DNA of 8,122 nt, from the NCBI GenBank assembly GCA_005879045.1, contig VBLV01000171.1, positions 1 through 8,122 of the forward strand, in the 5' to 3' direction. Positions within the stretch are counted from its first letter, which is position 1, and each line of letters opens with the position of its first letter. This document shows positions 5,727 through 8,122 of the stretch, in pieces. Made by a program: the position numbers and the translations under genes. The notes beneath the pieces are model-generated. The model did not search any database. It saw only the letters and a list, made by a program, of their open reading frames with translations, and was not told where the DNA came from. The stretch is from Methanobacteriota archaeon. Lineage in GTDB: Archaea > Thermoplasmatota > Thermoplasmata > RBG-16-68-12.

Positions 5727-6256
5727 ATGGCATTCCGTTTCGAGGCCGACCTTCGTGAACCGGTTGTGACCTGGCTTCGGGATGCCGGATTCGACGTTCG
5801 GATCGAGGTCCCGATCCTCGGTCGGCGAGCGGATCTCGTCGGCTCGCGCGGAACGAGCGTGACGGCCATTGAAATGAAAATGCATCGATGGGCCGAAGCA
5901 CTTCGACAGGCGATCGCGTACCAGCTCGCCGCCGATCGCGTCTGGGTCGCCATGCCTCTCGATGCAGCATCCCGCGCCTATCGCCAACGATGGACCTTCC
6001 AATCGGAGGGAGTCGGGCTCCTCGCGGTCGATGACCGGGGGCGCGTTCGCAGTCCTATCCCGCTCTTCCTTCCCCGAGGCTCCTGCCGTTCGTGCGGGAG
6101 AAGGTCCTCGCGACTTGTCGTACCGATCCACTTCTCTTCCATTCCCCGGATGAGGCTCGGACTCTCGTTGGGGCTGCGGTGGACGTGCCCGAGGCATGGT
6201 CAGGAGACGTTCCTTCGTGCCAACCTGTGCTCGCGCGAGTATCCGAGAGTGAATAG
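5727..6256 (+). CDS. PD-(D/E)XK nuclease-like protein, probably frameshifted near 6035-6080
   Basis: The N-terminal half has the core of a PD-(D/E)XK nuclease fold: E6 in the first helix (FEADLREPVVTWL), a strand with LGRRADLVG (D36), then AIEMKMHRW (E49, K51), and a helix with ALRQAIAYQ (Q61, Y65), the QxxxY-type motif IV of restriction- and repair-like members. A cofactor-dependent DNA cleavage role is the family inference; no partner methylase is present. After about residue 110 the in-frame reading becomes poor in Asp and Glu, rich in Arg and Ser, and continues to a stop at 6477-6479, antisense to a good membrane-protein gene for 280 bases. A frame one base back, open from 6035, reads LLPFVREKVLATC and then DPLLFHSPDEARTLVGAAVD, looks globular, and stops at 6254-6256. 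I therefore give 6256 as the probable end, implying loss of one base or a sequencing error, for example in the CCCC at 6072-6075. The repaired product would be about 176 residues. Confidence 0.62.
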
Positions 6257-6793
6257 TGTAATCCCGATGACGACCAGAGGTGTGCCGAGTTCGAAGATGC
6301 CAAACGCAAACGAGAGGGCCGAGAAGCCGATGAGGAACACGCCCACGTGGGTCAGCCGCTCCCCTCGGCTCAGGTGGAAGACCTCCTCGAGGATTTGCTT
6401 GCGGTATCGGATCATCAAGGCGACGAGGATGAGAAACGCGACGGCAGCGACGAGGAACTCGAAGGTGAGCTCGGAATAGTAGTCGTCGAACGTAAGGAGA
6501 AGCCCGACCTCGTCGCCGACGAAACACGCCCCGACGCCGAAGACGACCGCGTACACCCGAGCGAACTTTTCGTCGTTGTCCACGATGCCCAACCAACCGG
6601 CGACCCCCATCATCGCGAGCCCGTACCAGAAATGGTGGAAGTGGATTCCTTGGGTGATGACCATGAGACTCGGGAATGCGAGGTGGAAGAGCCGCGCGCC
6701 GAAGAAGCCGCCCAGGAATGCGAGGGTCGCCAGGAACGAAAGTCCGTGCTCGAATCGTCGTCCCTTCGAAAGCGGGAACACGGTCCGCCTCAT
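6200..6793 (-). CDS. Multi-pass membrane protein with HxHH and GDE...DDYY motifs, function unknown
   Basis: This 197-residue protein has about six hydrophobic segments, near residues 17-39, 55-70, 78-101, 110-128, 148-167 and 170-185. Polar residues cluster at membrane edges: GIHFHHFWYG (H51, H53, H54), FVGDEVGLLL (D94, E95) and TFDDYYSE (D103, D104, E108). Histidine and acidic residues flanking helices in this way suggest a buried metal or ion site. I recall bacterial integral membrane proteins with a similar HH...LDE..LWL..DDVYW pattern, but I cannot name a family or activity. It is the last gene of the minus-strand operon; its ATG overlaps the preceding gene's stop by the 4-base ATGA at 6790-6793, indicating translational coupling. 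Its last 57 bases overlap the convergent nuclease-like gene if that gene ends at 6256. Confidence 0.82.
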   Translation of the reverse strand: MRRTVFPLSKGRRFEHGLSFLATLAFLGGFFGARLFHLAFPSLMVITQGIHFHHFWYGLAMMGVAGWLGIVDNDEKFARVYAVVFGVGACFVGDEVGLLLTFDDYYSELTFEFLVAAVAFLILVALMIRYRKQILEEVFHLSRGERLTHVGVFLIGFSALSFAFGIFELGTPLVVIGITLFTLGYSREHRLARRNVS

Positions 6794-7221
6794 CGCAAGG
6801 ACATGTGGATCCGACGCATCGTGGCACCCACGTACACCATGCCCAGGCCGACCGCGATCATCGCCCCACCCGAGGCGTCGGAGGACTGCATCATCGGAAG
6901 CAAGCGGCCCAGCATGGCGAGGCCCGCGGCGAGCATCAGGACCCCATACACGATCATCAAGAAGCCCTCGCTTCGGCGCCGGGGCGTCCTGCGCATCCCG
7001 ACCATTTGCAGGGTGCTACCGAGGACGACACCGCCGAGGAGGAGGAGCAGGATCGCGCCCACGTAGCCCCAGGTCACGCCCATCCCGGTCTCGGTCGAGG
7101 CCATCGGGGAGCTCGCGAGGATCAAGAGGCCCACGCCCAGATCGAGGGCTCCTCCGGCGATTCCAAGGACGATGGAGACGGTCCTCGGCGTTCGGCCCGC
7201 GGCGGATGTTTCGGGCTGCAT
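6790..7221 (-). CDS. Four-helix membrane protein, function unknown
   Basis: This 143-residue protein is not one I recognise. Four hydrophobic segments are seen at about residues 14-36, 49-70, 86-106 and 118-134, rich in Gly, Ala and Met, separated by a basic cytoplasmic loop GMRRTPRRRSEG (75-86) and ending in the basic tail MRRIHMSLR. There is no cleavable signal, cysteine pair or charged intramembrane cluster. The ATG at 7219-7221 lies 4 bases after the esterase stop at 7226-7228, with a GAAGG about 11 bases upstream inside the esterase gene. The 3' end overlaps the next membrane gene by ATGA. This packing indicates a three-gene operon of esterase and two membrane proteins, so the two membrane proteins may act together, but the sequence gives no mechanism. 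Confidence 0.78.
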   Translation of the reverse strand: MQPETSAAGRTPRTVSIVLGIAGGALDLGVGLLILASSPMASTETGMGVTWGYVGAILLLLLGGVVLGSTLQMVGMRRTPRRRSEGFLMIVYGVLMLAAGLAMLGRLLPMMQSSDASGGAMIAVGLGMVYVGATMRRIHMSLR

Positions 7222-7225
7222 GGTG

Positions 7226-8122
7226 TCAAGCCTTCAACGCTTTCCAGAGGAGCGGCAGGCTCACGTCGTACCGGTAGTCGATGTCCGAGTGCGTGTCCTC
7301 GAACTCTTCGTACACGTGGCGGATCCGGCGGTCGAGGAGCTTCCGGTGCAACGTGCGCGCCCCCCAGATCAGGTTGAACTGGTCTTGCGTTCCGCAGTCG
7401 ATGTACACGAGCCGCAGGCGACGGAGCCGCGGACCGTACCGATCCACCATGTTCACCGGATCCCACGCCCGCCAGCGCTCCCAGACGTCGGGACGCCACT
7501 CCCCGGTCTCGAGGTCGAACGGAAAGTCGATTCCCATTTCCTTGCTCCGCGGATTCGGCGAATAGTGCGCCGCCATGCCGATCGTGTTCAGGACCGGGGC
7601 CATCTCCTCTCGCCGCCGGTTCGGCTCCTGCCAGTACCAGCGGAGCCATTTCGCGGGGCCTCCGCGCCGCCGAAAAGCCGCGAGGGCTTTCGGGGAATGC
7701 CGCGAGGGCTTTCGGGAAATCCATGACGTAGCAGATTTCGAAGTGGGTGTCCCCGGAATGGTCGGCCAGCGCCGACCAGGTATCGGGATGTAGCATTCCG
7801 TCAACGATCGAGCCGTATCCTCCGGACGACTTCCCCCAGATCCCCCGGCGGGAGACGCGGTACTTCGATTCGACGAACGGGACGATCTCTTTCCGCAGGT
7901 AGTCGTCGTAGCGGCCCGTCGCGCTCGAGTTGATGTATTGATTCCCGCCGACCCGCGTGAAGCAATCGACCAAGGGGACAATCATCGGGCCCATCTTCCC
8001 GGTTCGGATGAGGCGATCGAGCTTCGACGTCAGGTCCTCGCCGAGCGGATCGACGCCTAGGAGCATCTTGCCGGTGCCCGTGTATCCGACGATCCCATAC
8101 GCCGCCGGATAGCGCTTCGTCG
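7226..8122 (-). pseudogene. Alpha/beta-hydrolase esterase (PF00756-like), frame broken by a 22-bp tandem duplication, 5' end outside window
   Basis: Two overlapping minus-strand frames carry the two halves of one esterase. The first enters from the right edge (TKRYPAAYGIVGYTG at 8120 downward) and holds the nucleophile elbow GIWGKSSGGYGS, where GKSSG is GxSxG with the serine codon at 7827-7829. After YVMDFPKALAA it becomes low-quality sequence and runs on to a stop at 7122. The second frame, ending at 7226, carries the rest: WLRWYWQEPNRR, IDFPFDLETGEW, LRLVYIDCGTQDQFNLIWG with a candidate catalytic Asp, and FEDTHSDIDYR with the candidate catalytic His. They meet at a 22-bp tandem repeat (7677-7720). 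Deleting one copy gives MDFPKALAAFRRRGG and a single frame of about 290 visible residues, close to family length. The family hydrolyses carboxylic esters or acts as acyltransferase; the substrate is unknown. As written, the protein would be truncated after the nucleophile and inactive, unless this is an assembly error. It is the first visible gene of the operon. Confidence 0.85.
7677..7720. repeat. 22-bp tandem duplication inside the esterase gene
   Basis: Two adjacent 22-base units, 7677-7698 and 7699-7720, both begin GCCGCGAGGGCTTTCGGG and differ at one base (G at 7695, A at 7717). Because 22 is not a multiple of three, the second unit shifts the reading frame by one. Confidence 0.93.

Noticed and set aside
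6078..6200. CRSCG...CPRHG in the unshifted frame of the nuclease-like gene, resembling a zinc ribbon
   Set aside because: The surrounding sequence has almost no acidic residues and continues into about 90 antisense codons. Cys/Arg/Ser-rich stretches are common in off-frame reading of GC-rich DNA. I keep the shifted frame as more likely.
5652..6827. Very long minus-strand open frame (391 codons)
   Set aside because: Arg/Pro-rich composition without hydrophobic or domain pattern. It overlaps the membrane-protein gene on the same strand in another frame and the nuclease-like gene opposite.
1..8122. tRNA or other RNA genes, CRISPR array, insertion sequence, toxin-antitoxin or defence cluster
   Set aside because: No cloverleaf, spaced direct-repeat array, transposase or terminal inverted repeats were seen. 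A lone nuclease-like protein without a methylase or partner does not make a defence system.

Overview
This is a GC-rich archaeal chromosome fragment. The archaeal assignment rests on two genes read directly: a two-repeat TATA-box-binding protein and an L35Ae ribosomal protein. A clear TATA element upstream of the TBP gene, GGTG/GGAGG-type ribosome binding sites and several TTG starts fit this. A euryarchaeal lineage such as Thermoplasmatota is my guess from general character only; a TBP tree would settle it.

Layout, left to right. (1) 2-655 (+): 3' part of a BBE-type FAD-linked oxidoreductase, cut by the window edge. (2) 714-1490 (-): a ModE-like winged-helix/TOBE regulator, divergent from (3) 1577-4052 (+): a complete tungstate-type ABC importer, tupA-tupB-tupC, with 27- and 4-base gaps. 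Together these look like an oxyanion uptake module with its own sensor-repressor; the 86-base divergent spacer holds an AT-rich box and repeated TGACCA half-sites. (4) 4073-4973 (-): information-processing genes, TBP followed by L35Ae. (5) 5254-6256 (+): a small four-helix membrane protein, then a PD-(D/E)XK nuclease-like protein whose frame appears to be broken near 6035-6080. (6) 8122-6200 (-): a tight three-gene operon of an alpha/beta-hydrolase esterase followed by two multi-pass membrane proteins (4-base gap, then a 4-base ATGA overlap).

The two most notable observations are frame disruptions. The esterase is broken by an exact-register 22-bp tandem duplication (7677-7720). Removing one copy on paper rejoins the GxSxG half to the half carrying the candidate Asp and His. 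The nuclease-like gene needs a one-base shift to follow the protein-like frame; unshifted, it runs about 280 bases antisense through a convincing membrane-protein gene. Both could be real mutations or sequence errors. I see no RNA genes, CRISPR array, insertion sequence or obvious defence system, and no gene-free stretch longer than 300 bases; the longest (5056-5253, about 200 bases) holds only weak signals.
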